From the NCBI RefSeq assembly GCF_000002235.5, contig NW_022145613.1, forward strand, positions 11,866,429 to 11,930,428: 64,000 nucleotides of DNA. The letters run 5' to 3'. Within the stretch, counting starts at the first letter, position 1. The number at the start of each line of letters is the position of its first letter. Below the pieces are notes generated by a model. The model ran no database searches. It had not been told where the DNA came from and saw nothing but the letters and a program-made list of their open reading frames with translations. This DNA comes from Strongylocentrotus purpuratus (taxonomy: Eukaryota; Echinodermata; Echinoidea; Camarodonta; Strongylocentrotidae). Of the stretch, positions 21,452 to 33,867 are shown one piece after another. The position numbers were made by a program, and so were the translations under genes.

Positions 21452-21522
21452 TTCGCCTTTCTCGGTGTTGGCAATACTTTTCCTCCAAGTCAGACTCTGA
21501 GATACTTGTTATGCTCTGAATT
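21202..21522 (-). CDS. First coding exon: N-terminus and membrane segment
   Basis: The acceptor is a T-rich tract ending TTTCAG at 21,523; a second AG lies 7 nt further in. The donor is GAAG|GTAAGT. The start is ATG at 21,451, because the same frame has a TAA shortly upstream; the first ~71 nt are therefore 5' UTR. The exon encodes 83 residues plus one base (phase 1). Residues 44-65 form an uninterrupted Ile/Leu/Val/Ala helix, preceded by a PKR stop and a CSSC pair that could be palmitoylated. The frameshifted duplicate at 821-1113 has the same borders. Any upstream 5'-UTR exon was not located. Confidence 0.75.
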
Positions 21523-21599
21523 CTGAAAGGAAAAAAAATGAATAAAAGATGATGCCAAAGCTTGTCATTGTTGTAAGTGATTTCCTATACCATCCTCTA

Positions 21600-23240
21600 T
21601 CATTCCTTCTATCATGAGGAGTTAGAATTGATCAATTTTTGCCACAATGTAAGTTAAGTGGAGGCTCGTCTGCACCTTCATGTACGTACATGTACATGTA
21701 CATGTACTTGTAAACTGCATTCTACTTCTAAGCTCTAAGTTCTACATGTACTTCTAAACAGGTAGTGCACTCCGGTGCGATTATCTCACTGATAACATCA
21801 AAATCGTTTTGAATATTAAACGGTCATCGAAGCACTCACATTACTAAACTCACTTTATCACAGAAAATTCCCCCTCTCATATCTCCTTTTTTTGTCAGCA
21901 GATTTCGCTCAAACTTTAAAGGAATGATGTAAAATAGTCATATCGAGGTACATGTACATATAAAAATTGTATTAAATGATGATCTATTTCTCATTTTATC
22001 AAACATTTTATGTTCAGTTGTCTTCGAAAACTATCCTCAGATAATTATTTCTAGATATATCCGGTCGCATGGATACATACTCATGAGACTTAATATTCAC
22101 GAGACCTTCACAGAGCCGGTGACAAAATTCTTTTCTTCTTTCTTAACACAATACATGAATTGCCAGTTTTTGTACATGTAGATCTACTTTTATGCTTTGA
22201 TAGTAACAGTGAATATTACATGGATGTGTTGAGGGATTGGCATGACTTTACTCTCCTGACTTTAACAAATTTTTAAAATGATGTTAATAGTCTATATACC
22301 GCTATCCAAACTGTTTTTTTATTTAATTTTTTTTTCATCATACTTCAACATCAGATACATGTACACTTAGCAGAGACTCGCATTCCTTTTTTTCCCGTTT
22401 TGAATGAAAACATACCTCAAGACTGTACCATTCTCCTCTCTTTCTACTTTTCTTTTTCTACGCTGTCCTCCATTCTTTTGTATTTTCTCTGATCAACTTT
22501 TCTTTCTTTTTTTCCTTTCTTCTTCCTTCTCTTCCTCTTTCTAGTTGTCTCTCTCTCTCTCCTTTTTTTTTGGTAACCTTTGAGTTTGATGACACAGAAG
22601 TTTTTTAATGTTTTTAATATTTCTAGAGGTCTAGATCTAGTCTAGACCCTATAAGGCAGAGACGCCAAGTTCAAAGATCGGCAATGCGTGACATTTTCAT
22701 GACTCGGCGCGCGCGAGGGTATAACACATGTATAGGTATGGCATTTTTTTTAAATCTAGCGTGCGCCGTGCGTGAGAACCGTTTTCAGACCCTCGAAATG
22801 CGTGATGTCACGCCTAATGCGTGACACTTGGTAGCTCTGATAAGGCCCTATTTAGATTTCGATGTAGATTCTAGGGGTCTACTCTATCTCGATCTAGGCC
22901 CTACGCCTAATATTAGGTTCTAGTCTAGATCTAGACCTATGCATGATTTATGGTCGTACCTTTTAGTCATTCATATTTTGATCGTTTCTTGTGTTGTACT
23001 TTGTAGATCTAATTAAGTTGACAACTTGTACACATACATCTGACATTGACTGTAATTTCAGCTTCCCAGCTAGTTCTTATTGCAATAAGAAACGAATGAA
23101 GAAAAAAATTACTGGAGCTCATTTGCACTGCCTGTGCCTGTCACTTGTAAAATGTACTTGTCCAGTCATGTCAGTTCAAGCTAGAGTTCGAGTCAAGGGG
23201 GGATTACGTTTGCATTCGCAGGTACAGGTGCAGAGGCCTA
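21600..23240. other. Non-coding upstream region of the SEA-like gene
   Basis: Contains an ACATGT array near 21,680-21,710, pyrimidine-rich stretches at 22.42-22.57 kb and 'ctagatctag' palindromes at 22.62-22.95 kb. The promoter or a 5'-UTR exon of the minus-strand gene could lie here, but nothing specific can be supported. Confidence 0.4.
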
Positions 23241-23244
23241 TTAT

Positions 23245-23367
23245 TAGGACTTTTAGATTCGCACGAAGACAATGGGGATTGCTACGATCGACGTCCTTTT
23301 AAATGTAATGCACTGCCTTGAATGGACGTAACTAACACGTATCAGTCCACGCAAATCTAAAATATTA
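23245..23367. mobile_element. Diverged MITE of the GGACTTTTAGATT family
   Basis: The left end 'taggacttttagattcgcac' and right end 'gcaaatctaaaatatta' form an imperfect inverted repeat. Related to the well-preserved element at 43,921-44,076. Confidence 0.55.
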
Positions 23368-23934
23368 CTAGATCTACGTGAACACAAACATTTAGTACAT
23401 CATATAGACCAAAAAATGAAATTACCAATATTGGCATTCAGTTCTTAAGCTAAGATGGACTCACCTCTTTTCAATTTTCTTGACTTAGCACAATTGTGTA
23501 GCACGTACAGTATAGTACACAACTACCTACTGTCGTTTTTTTATGATCGCGTCTCAAATAAACTAGGCTACTTTTAATGCGTATAAATAATAAATAATAA
23601 ATAAATCATAGGCTTATATTCCATTATGTTCATGAACCAAATAATTTAATTGATTATCGTATTGGAATTATAAATATGTGTTACTTTCTAAATGTCATGA
23701 TTTAACAATCAATATGAAATAGCGTTTATTTGAGAACATCACTGGTTCGGTGATAAAATAAAGACTATTTAGATAAGACTTGGCTTCGTGACTCAATGGG
23801 GAATCCCCCAGTAGACGGTACAGGATATGGCGCAAAAGATAGGCCCGCACGGGATTTTTTTTTTGCAGGTATCATAAGATATTTGGTACTTTAGAGTGAT
23901 CGATAGCTATGTAAAGATACTTTAATTTTTGCAG

Positions 23935-24230
23935 CCAACATGATTGATTGATTGATTGATTGAAGGATTTTATTGATGATTATCCATTCTCGCAGTCCAA
24001 AGACTGAATTGCAATGGTTACAACAGTTTACAATATATATATACATGATAAAAGCAATTACACAATAATTATTAAAACAGTCAGAGTCTAGGCAATCAAC
24101 ATTGAAATTCAAATAAAAGTGATCAAATGACAATTATAATGGCAATTATCATTTAATTCGATTAATAAGCAATGACAATCTTAACTAGAACATTCTTATA
24201 CTATTAAAATTAACATTGAAGCCATTAATA
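23935..24230 (-). repeat. LINE 3' end with (CAAT)n tail
   Basis: A GATT repeat on the plus strand (23,941-23,961) adjoins 'gaaggattttattgatgatt', which looks like the 3' UTR and simple-repeat tail of a non-LTR element read on the minus strand. No coding part remains. Confidence 0.4.
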
Positions 24231-25594
24231 TTACGAATTTGGCATGCCGAAGGGTTGTCCACTGTGCCGACGGGACTTTTCCTTCCCTAAGTGTTTATGA
24301 TGTCACATATGGGTGGACTCAGCTCTGCTGCAAAATCACGAATCTGCTTCACTCCATCTGCAGGTCCACACTGACTTTTACCAACCGGTGTCTTTTCCAG
24401 CTCACAGTACACTTTCCATCAAATTCTGTAGAACTTTGCAGGAATTATGAATATGTCATGTATGTCCTATCTGTGAAATTTAAACGTTAGCAGTGTCCTC
24501 ATATACAAATTATGCAAGGAAACCTGTTTACTTGCTAGACTTCACTGTCAGACACTATTGAGTGACTGGCTGGCTTTTTTTCTTCTTTGGTAATAACATA
24601 CCGGTACATGAAAAGAGTTGTAAAGGGTATACGAGCATTTGTCTAAATCAATAACCTACTTCTTGTGATGGCCAAGATTAAAGATAAACTTTAGTACTGG
24701 TAATGCTATTGCATTGTGAAAGAAAAGGTGTGGAAAGGATCAGAAACAGTTGATCATGACTTGTAGCATGTAAGTATTGGTGTGCACTGCAAGGTTCTAG
24801 AGTCATCAAAATCATAATAAATTTGACCGAGTCTTGGTAAAGTAACAAGCACTGTACACAGAAAGCTATATATGGGACAACACACACGGTGTCGGGGCTG
24901 GTACTACCTTGATTTCCTTGTCTTTCTATTCTCATTACTCAGCCAGTATACATTTTCTTCCAAAATTGTTTGGCACATGTAAATTATTTGTAATCTTGAG
25001 CATTCAGTGTAAGTTTCGTTTGATTCTGTGAGAATTATTATTTTTTTTTTTTTACCAGAACTCAAGTTTATCTTTAAACTGATTGAATCTTTGCGCAGCA
25101 TAAAAGGTATGACCATTCGGTACAATTGTCTGAAAATCAAGACTATTAATTTTGGGCTCCATAGCCCTAAAGTCGATTTGACAACTAATAGTTATTATTT
25201 TCCCACTTAAAGACATTTTCAAGCCCCACCTTTTTTAGGGAAGTTCTAAATAAGTATTATCTTTCAAATGCAGTTGGAATTTAGCTTTTTCATTTTTTTT
25301 GGCCGGCAAATGGGACATAGTACCTTTAAGGTAGACCTATTAAAGAGAATTTTGTCCAGATAAAGATGAACAATGATTTTAGGCTATTTGCATTCATTTT
25401 TAGTTTGGAAACACATCTTAGAAGAAATATTTCCTGAAAAGTACATGTATCACGCAGTCTTCAAATGCCATCATCATATTTGAAATATAGTTAAAAGAAA
25501 TAGGTGAAAAGTGCGGAGCAAACTTACATACCACAATAATCCCGTACTCTCCTCCTCCCCCTTTCTCCGACGTCACCCCACCCCCCCCCCACCC

Positions 25595-25613
25595 CACCCT
25601 CTCTCTCTCTCTC

Positions 25614-25652
<39 letters not shown>
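25595..25652. repeat. (CT)n microsatellite
   Basis: An almost pure CT dinucleotide tract next to a C-rich run. The Arg/Glu-rich minus-strand frames across it are low-complexity artefacts. Confidence 0.9.
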
Positions 25653-25656
<4 letters not shown>

Positions 25657-25799
25657 TCCTCTCTATTTTGTTTCCCCATCGGTATAGCATATGAGATATG
25701 CCTGGCGTCGATCCAAAAGATGAACATGACCACGACTGTTTGTATTGCACTTCCTTCAGTAGTTATTGTGATATCGGAATACGGAAGCTTAAACGTGCA

Positions 25800-26640
25800 G
25801 CGAAGAAGGCGACTTAAATCAAGAAGTTATTGGAAAGGGAGCTCTAAGTCGCCTTAAATTAGAGGCGCATGATATGGAGAAAGGAAAAGTGGGGCTTTTC
25901 AGAAAGGCAAAGGACACTTGTTACAAAAAAAAAGTGCACGTGTCAAAGTAAAAAGGTAAATTTTTAAAGGTAAATATGGGGCACTTTTCATACCTGAAAA
26001 AGGACTATCACCTGAGTTTAGAAGAAAGGCATTTGTGAAAATGGAAAAGGGGCACCTGTCAAAGTAAAAGGGCGCACCATCAGATAATAATAGGTGTATT
26101 TATCAGAAGTGACAAGAGACATTTGTAGTAAAGGGGAAGGGACTCATCATTATAAAAACAGGAAAATGGAACTTATTAGAAAGGTAAAGGGGAATATATG
26201 AGAAAGGGAAGGGGCCACTTATTAGAAAAGGAAAAGGGATGCGTGTCAAGTGTAGAGGGCAATTATTAGAGGTGAAAATGGGAATTTCTCGAGCCTGAAA
26301 AGAAAAGAGGCACTCACCAGAGATGTAAAAGAGGGGCACTCATTGAAGAAGAAGGGGCACCTGTCAGATTTTGATAGTGGCATTTATCAGGGGCGAAAAG
26401 GAGGCATTTATGAGAAAGAAAAGGGGCACTTATTAGAAGTAAAAAGGGCACTTATTACAAAGGAAAGATGGGCACGCGTCAAATTAAAAGGGGCAATTAT
26501 CAGGGATTGAAAGGAGCCCTTATCAGAAGGGAAAAGGGGAATTATTACAAAGGAAAGGGGGCACCTGTCAGATTTTGATAGTGGCATATATCAGGGGTTA
26601 AAAAGGGCACTTATCAGAAGAGGAAAGGGCAATTAATACA
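25800..26640. repeat. Degenerate GGGGCACTTAT minisatellite with inverted-repeat edge
   Basis: Starts with an inverted pair 'aaggcgacttaaat' / 'taagtcgccttaaatt' (25,807-25,862), then roughly 30 irregular repeats of 'aaaaggggcactta(t/c)cagaa' until about 26,640. Same family as 1.86, 36.84 and 52.25 kb. Confidence 0.8.
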
Positions 26641-27228
26641 ATGCAAAAATCGACAGTGTCGTCAAAGTTAAACGTAAATTCCAAGGAAGGGTTTTTAAGA
26701 AATTGTATTGCCCACTCTCTTTTAGATCGCGAGAAATTTTCATTGACTCAAAATTCGCCCCAGTTAAACAAATAAGGCATTAAATATGTCGACTGCAAAA
26801 CTTTCGTAGCGTTTTTCTAAACAAATCTAGACGTAGATCAGTCAGTGACTAATTGCACTAGAAAGCAATTCCAAAACTTACTGACAAGATGTTGATTCAA
26901 ACCCCTGTTTTCCTTGTGTTTTTGTTGCATCCGATATGTTTTTAAAAATGTATACCATGTGTATTTTTGCACCATTAAGAAATGAAATTGTATTTGTTTT
27001 AATGTTAGGAATAGAGCTTCCGAATTTACTGAAATAGTTGCATATCACATAATCACAATACATCGAGTGAATCTTTCTTTTTCTGTTTTAATATCAGGGA
27101 ATTCAAATCTTATGCTTGCGACGAAGCCAATTTTGGTGTTACAGGGTTAATTTTCGATTGCATTGTGTATTTGCCTCGTCGGCGAAAAATATTTCGCTGA
27201 CAAACGTGATGTGTTAGCACCTACAGTG

Positions 27229-27522
27229 GTGGATCCAGGGGTGGCCGGGCCTCCACCCCTGGGGAAAAAACGTGTAAATCACGTTAATTTTACCTTATTT
27301 CGGAGATGGGCCTCCTCCCCTGCCCCCCCCCCCCCCCCACTGAGCGAACTATCGGCCGGCATGATTTTTAAGTTTTCGAGAGCAACAACAACAAAACACC
27401 CCAAAAATAACTATGCCCCCCCCCCCCCAATGAGCGAATTATCGGTCGGCTATTTCGCCGCTAAATATTTTCTCACGAATTGGGCCCCTCCCCTGCCGCC
27501 GGCTGGATCCGCCCCTGTGCAC
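27229..27522. mobile_element. MITE with GTGGATCCAGGGG-type ends
   Basis: The left end 'gtggatccaggggtggcc' is mirrored by 'ggctggatccgcccctg' at the right end. The interior has two copies of 'gagcgaa(c/t)tatcgg(c/t)cggc' beside C-runs. Non-autonomous. Confidence 0.65.
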
Positions 27523-27574
27523 CTACCAGAGTATTTGGGGGTGGTGTTTATTTTACCTGACTGCTAAGAAAGCA

Positions 27575-27750
27575 TAAATGATTGTTAGTAAGCAACCAGA
27601 CGGCCGGCGGCTTTAGGTACTCTCCGAGGGACCTGGTAATGAGGATTGATGCCTTACCAAAGGGCACTAGCGCATCGCCTTGGTTTCGAACCCGGGTCAC
27701 CGGATTACGAGACCACTGCCCCCACCGACTGAGCTATAGAGGAGCAAGGG
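27575..27750 (-). repeat. tRNA-headed SINE
   Basis: On the minus strand a box A (TAGCTCAGTCGGT, 27,724-27,736) and a box B (GGGTTCGAAACC, 27,682-27,693) flank a tRNA-like anticodon arm. The 3' body contains 'taccaggtccctcggagag'. It lacks a cloverleaf-compatible 3' half, so it is a SINE and not a tRNA. Confidence 0.7.
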
Positions 27751-27799
27751 GGATTTGCTCCTCCTGACAGATTTTCCGACCAGAAAAAAAACAGCTTTA

Positions 27800-29900
27800 C
27801 TGATCCCTTAGAAACCACTATATTAAGTACAAAATAAAAATAAAACACAAACAAACAACATGTTTACACATGCTCTCAAAACACTTACTTTTTTCTTCTT
27901 CAAGTAAGTCATTTTGGGGGTGATGCTCCCACCCCCCCCCCCCCCCCCACCGCGGTAACGCTAACCTGTGCCCTTATTGGGCTCATCCATAATGACATCA
28001 AATTGAAAGAAAAAGTAGAATTCGGCTTTCACATGACCTGCGTAGCACAATGCAATCTTCATGTTGGAAGGGAAATGGGAATATGACAAAGGTTCTAATT
28101 TAAGTTCTTTCATTTTCAATGAAATATATTACAGTTATATATGGATGCACTAGACGAACAAAATTAATGCTTAAATAAAAACATAAAAACAAACATAAAA
28201 ACAAACAAAATAACTAATGTAAATTCATGTTATATTGTCAAACATAATGGAAAAAATTAACGACATAAAGTAACGTGTAACAGAAAGGAGGTCGATGTTA
28301 TACAATTGGAATACAATTTTACAATTTATTATTGTGAAGGGGCCAACATTTAGACAGCTAACGACTTTTCCGCACTGGCACCTACCTAATGGAATGCTAG
28401 ACATTCTTGCCAGGGAAACTTGATAGAAAGGGGCTGTGAACTTGATGACCGTATATAGGCCTGTGTGGAAAAAAACAAATATAACAAACAAGCAAAAAAG
28501 GTTATCGCTTTAATCTAACCAAGGAAATACTCATATGAAATAAAAACTATATATGTTGTTCATTAAAAAATGAAAGTCTCTGTTCTGATCAGACCGCTTG
28601 ATAATTAGCATGGTCAGACTAATAAGATTGGATTGGATTTCATATTTGTACGGGCAAATTTTCGCCACGGAGCTTAAGTCGCTGGCCTAAATATTAATTT
28701 TTTCAGTTTCTCAATTTCCAGTTTAAAACATTTTTGACATCTTACTTAACTGAAAATTAAGATAGTTGTGTCATTTTTTCATGAAATACGCTAAATGAGA
28801 CAGTAAAAGTAGAATTATACCATCTCACAGGCCAAATAGGGGCGGGTGGAGATTTCAAATTTCTCGGGTACTATACAGCCCCCACGCCCCGCCGCGTACA
28901 TGTACGCCTATGGATAGTCTAGTCATTTTGCCAGCAGAGCAGTCTTCATGTTTGAGTCTATTAATCCATATCAAAATTCAGGATGTTAAGTATACATCTA
29001 ACCAACCCTTTGGAAAGTTCGAAATCTTGCTGGATTAACAGTGATTCTTTTTTTCTTTTTTTTAAAGGTATATGCAATGCATTACCTTCGAGCGAGTAGT
29101 AATATATTTCATTATAAGAATCACATGCTACGCCATATCCAGGGCATGCAAGCAGTATTGTTCAGATCAAATCAATCATTGCATTTCTATAATTGTCATA
29201 TGCTTGGATACAATATATAAGTTAATTATGGTTGAGTTGCCAACGTTGCAGTTATCCAGAACTCCACTCCCGCGTAGCTGTGACCTCTTTTTGATCCCGA
29301 ACTTGGGCGACAAAAAGCATGAAATCGGAGCTGCAGATTGTCCTTATTATGTTAATTCAGGTTTATTCATGCTGTTTAAACAAAATGTGATCATACGCAT
29401 ATCAACCATAAAATGAAATTAATTATTACCTTTAAACCCTAAGAAATGAATTGGCCATGCGCCGGGCGCCCATGCGTACTTCTAATAGCGATCTACTTTA
29501 ATTTGCGGATGATTATAATTTATGTACCGCTTCCAGGGTACTAGTCGCCCCTGGTAACAAGGTGCATTTTTTTTTTTAACCTTTCACCACGCAGCGCAAG
29601 CACAATCATAACAACACCAGGGACTCGTAAAAAGAACGAACCGCTCGGGTACGGTAAATAATAATGGGCTGTGATATGTCTGTTTTGCATTTCTCTCACT
29701 ACACTTCCAGAGAAGATAATCTTGAAATTAGGCCCCGTGTTGTGTATAAACGATTCATAAGGAGTCCAAGTCTACCTGCATTCATTATGATTTTGATACT
29801 GTGAACATTTTCAGATGATCAGAGCCGGGTACCTCAATATAAGAAGAGATTGGTGAGTATTTGCAGGGAGAAACTCTCATCTCCCTGGTATATGTATGAA
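27800..29900. other. Non-coding stretch
   Basis: AT-rich DNA with a C-run at 27,930-27,948 and runs of A and T. Open frames of 90-115 codons here show no domain or splice context I can recognise. Confidence 0.4.
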
Positions 29901-29939
29901 ATATATACTCGTGTCTCCTCAGTGAACCCAGAGATGAGA

Positions 29940-30410
29940 TCATGGAGCTGCCCGATGTTATTATTATCTTCTTCTGTCAGTCAGCTGGCGCTTGCTGTGC
30001 TGTTGTGGACATCACACGTTTATGCCATCCTTCCCTGTCTGCTGGTGCTCCTGTTGCCTCTTCTTACAGCTTTTTGTCCGTGTCTTTACTTATGAGGATG
30101 TCTTTCAGCCACGAAATAGCAGGTCTGCCTCTTCTCCGCCTGGCTTCCACTGTTCCTGTTATAAGAGATTTTCCAAGACCATCTCTCGTTACTAAGGCCA
30201 CAGAAAAAAAATTGCAGTTGATTTCTGGAAATACACTTTCGGAGCGACATAATATCTGTACCCCTCTTGTCCAGTACCCTGTTTGTACTTCTGTCTGTCA
30301 GTCAAAGGAACCCTCAGTATTCGCCTATACACGCACATTTCAAACGCAACTACTCTCTTTTCATCTCGTCTTCTTCTTCTTCTTATGATTAAATCTGCCT
30401 CCTTCAATAT
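29940..30410 (-). pseudogene. Degenerate LINE reverse-transcriptase C-terminus
   Basis: Minus-strand frames retain 'YRRILRVPLTDR', 'GTVEARRRRGRPAISWLKDI' and 'DREGWHKRVMSTTAQ', the typical C-terminal tail of non-LTR reverse transcriptases. Frameshifts and at least one stop separate the pieces. Not active. The plus-strand frames of up to 148 codons are shadows of this. Confidence 0.75.
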
Positions 30411-30910
30411 TATTGACTGAAGATTCTTGCAAATTATAACTACAAACTATTTTATCTTCTATTCATAGCCCATGACATGTCTCACTTCCATATGTGGCAA
30501 TGTTATTATAGTGGACCTTTATATACTCTTCTTCTCCATCTATGCATTATGTAGCAATGGTACTATGGTGGACCTTTATATAAAATATTCCTCTCCTTCA
30601 TCTATGCTCTCAAAACCTGTCTTACAACCCACCTGAAAGCCACCTGCCTACAATGGTCACCATTTGTCTTCTAGCTGTGTAGAATTATCATGAATACCTC
30701 TTTGATATGACGTAATTTTTAGGTTTTTTTCTTCTTTCTTTTGTTTTTATTTTGTGTTTGTACTTAGTTTGTATCTCTTGTTTTGTAATCATTTAGGTAC
30801 TCTACTAATATTGATTTGCCTATCAGAGATCCCAGCATGCCCAGTGAGAGTCTGCTGTTTCATCACATGTTGTAAAATATTTGTTAAATCCATTGTTCAC
30901 ATTTTGCATA

Positions 30911-30913
<3 letters not shown>

Positions 30914-30955
<42 letters not shown>
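30914..30955. repeat. (AT)n microsatellite
   Basis: An uninterrupted AT dinucleotide run of about 41 bp. Confidence 0.95.
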
Positions 30956-30958
<3 letters not shown>

Positions 30959-31770
30959 TGTATTAAGAAATATTGTGTAAGCTGTCTAGAAAGGCAACCT
31001 GTCTGTAGTGGCCAAGTTCTGTGTTGAAGTGGCCTTATTTGACAGGTTTTACGGATGGATAATGTCCGTGGACTGGTACTGTAATATAGTGACCGATCTT
31101 AAATACAATCGTATATAGGTTTATACCGGGGTTTATATAATTCAATCATAAAATAGAAAGTGTATTTTTGCTTAACCTGACAGATGAAATATGCTATCTC
31201 CGTTATATTTGGCTGTTGGTTCCGATGATAATACAATTATTGTTTACATGGTATGAACAGATATCATATAAGAGGAAGTTGAAATGGCTCTTTCCAAAAT
31301 GATTTGATTACAATATCAAAATTCCCCATCGATATATAAACAAGCTGTTTTGTAAAAAAAAGTATTAGCATTAATATATTCAAATAACAATAAAGACTTT
31401 GTGGTTGCATTCATCACTGAAATATAAACATAATTAAAAACTATATTCTGTATCAGAAAACAACATGTGGGCCCTATTTGTTTTTGTTTGTTCAGTGGTC
31501 ATAGTGCATTCATTATGAATTATTAGGGGGCGTAACTACTTCGATAACAAAAATGTATTCTATTTGAACCAGGAATTAATTATCGATGTGACAAATATTT
31601 GTTCTCAGTCAGCGATTATGTAGGGTAAAGTACAAATAACTTTATTATCTAAATGTCAATGTTATTTGCGATTTTATGACCATAACATGTTGTGTATCTT
31701 TTAAACAGTACGCTTGTTTGTCAAAATAATATGGAAATGGATACTTTATTAGCTTCCAAAGTAGAGAACG

Positions 31771-32042
31771 CCAGTGTGGCGTAGCTAAGGGGTGCGGGGG
31801 CAGGGGGCGTGAACCCAATCAAATGATGAAGAAAAACAAACAGAAAAGAGAGAGAGAAAAGAACGAAGGAAAGGATGGAGAGGCCAGGTCACATAAAGTA
31901 TAAACTTTCCATGCATGCTCGCCTTAATACTCGATTTACTCGTTCTCTCATATTTCGTCCATCCATTCTTGACCGGTAAACCCATCCTTCCTCCGTGGAA
32001 CTAGCCCCCCCCCCCCCATGACTAGAACCACACTACGCCATG
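31771..32042. mobile_element. MITE-like element with GTGTGGCGTAG ends
   Basis: 'cagtgtggcgtagcta' at the left is mirrored by 'ccacactacgccatgg' at the right, with G-rich and C-rich blocks just inside. About 270 bp, no coding content. Confidence 0.6.
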
Positions 32043-32954
32043 GTGACTGATAAATTGATCTTTCTTGTTAGCCTGAGCCCTGAACTATATAACAAATTAA
32101 AAAAGCGGTGTTTTACGTATCGTCATGAGCAAACCATTATTTCATGAAAAAACAAACCTTCGTCATATTTTTTAATAGGGAGAAACAAACTAGAGCACGA
32201 CACGATCGATGTACCAATACATATTAATTCAAACAAAACGAAATCGACAGTTGATTATTATTGCAGTTAAAGTGAGGGTGATGACGAAATAAACTTATCT
32301 TGACATACTTCAACAAATATCTAGAAGCCTGGGAATGAACACTCCTATTTCTTGAATAGAACCTTCAACTTGTGTTTACATTTCTGGTTGAGGGAAGCAG
32401 AAGCATTAAAAAATAAATTGCGAAAAACATAAAACTCTGTTCAATCAAAATAACCTTATTGTGCTGTTATTATTATAGTGAAGCAAAACATCATTTGGAA
32501 AAACCCCGAGGTTGTAAAATAATAAACTCGACCTTCGCATGCGTTTAAAACCACGACATTGTTATTGTTCTATTCAACTAAAAAATGGGATCAATAATTG
32601 CATGAAAACGACAAACACTTAGTGAGGAGCCTATACTAGACCAAAGTTCGCCAATTTTCTGGGTCCAAGGTTCTATTGTTACCATGGCGTCAACACGGCC
32701 CAGGGTTCAGGTCACGCACAGTCATGACCCAAGAGCTCATGAGGCCCACTGCATTGTATTGTATTCAAATCATAACAAGATTCGACAACTGCCAACTGTA
32801 TTATGGGGCTTTTTACACCACTGTTGTTTATGATAGTGTAGTCGGCCGACTTTACTACACTAAGTTTTCATAAATATGTTGAAATTACTAACCGCGCGCG
32901 CGTTTGTTTGGGATGTTGAGTATAAACCAAAAAAGGATGACTTAAAAACAGCAT

Positions 32955-33211
32955 AAAACTCGCAATTATTATTGCCATTATTGTAATTGTTATCACTATC
33001 ATTATCATCATCATTATTATTATCATTATTATTATTATTATTATTACTATTGTTATTATTATTGTAGTTGTTGTGAAACGTATTATCATTAGTATTGCCA
33101 CTATTATCATCACCATCATCATTATCATCTTCATCTATCATCTTTTTCTCCAAACATTCTGTATCTCCAAGTCTCTCACTCCAATATCTCTCTCTCTCTC
33201 TCTCTCTCGCT
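32955..33211. repeat. (ATT/ATC)n and (CT)n microsatellites upstream of LRR copy 1
   Basis: An ATT/ATC tract (about 32,960-33,140) is found only in copy 1. A CT tract (33,187-33,209) recurs at the equivalent place upstream of copies 2 (48,690) and 3 (61,141), about 0.6 kb before each ATG. Confidence 0.85.
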
Positions 33212-33867
33212 CTACAATTTTATTCGTATTGGCACCTATCCTTTGCTGTATACGTAATGAATTATGCCAGACGTTTGCGTCTCGTGGCAACGTGCTTCAG
33301 AGCAAGATCATTATCACAATGATGAAAATTATGCATGGAACCATATGGAGCCAAATTCTGCAAGGTAGACGTGAAATTAATTTTGATGGTGGTCACCTTG
33401 GCTTTATTGATGTGCTTTGTACGCCAAAGAACGATTGAGCGATATCAACAGGTTTTAATGGCATAAACCAAGGGGCAGGCTTGCTGTTTGTAATTGCCTT
33501 TGGGAAATACCCGTGAAATGATGAAATACACAGTACAAGAAATGAGTCCATAACCAGCCTTTGTTTGAATAAAAAGGGAACTAGTTGGAGAGAAAGAGGG
33601 AGAGGGGGGGGGGCAAGCGAATGACCAGGAATATTAAGCTAAAACTTGCATGTTTCAACAAAATATTGAGGGTTGGATTTTTAGTTTAAAATGCATTTTT
33701 CTAGAATTCTTTTGTTTGTATATACTACTATATGGAGTTGTACAATCATGGTAAAGGCCCATTTTTATTACTGCTTTTAATCATAATCTTCTATCTTTCT
33801 TACAGACGAGGTTACAACTATACACTACACAAAATTTACCCACCCCAAAGCATAAACGCTACCTACC

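Larger units (their letters stand above)
20655..21600. repeat. Segmental duplicate of 1-1190
   Basis: Counterpart of the block at the left edge of the window, with the intact membrane-segment exon. Confidence 0.85.

Noticed and set aside
25418..25750. Arg/Glu-rich frames of up to 110 codons on the minus strand
   Set aside because: They translate a CT microsatellite and flanking C-run; no conserved residues beyond the dinucleotide pattern.
27680..27745. Candidate tRNA gene on the minus strand
   Set aside because: A and B boxes are good, but the acceptor stem does not pair and a SINE body follows; better explained as a SINE head. The same applies at 47,443-47,515 and 8,680-8,750.
29850..30388. 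Plus-strand frames of 67-148 codons
   Set aside because: The minus strand in this interval encodes a recognisable LINE reverse-transcriptase tail, so these are shadow frames.
32860..33153. Asn/Asp-rich and Ile/Met-rich frames
   Set aside because: Different frames of the same ATT/ATC microsatellite.
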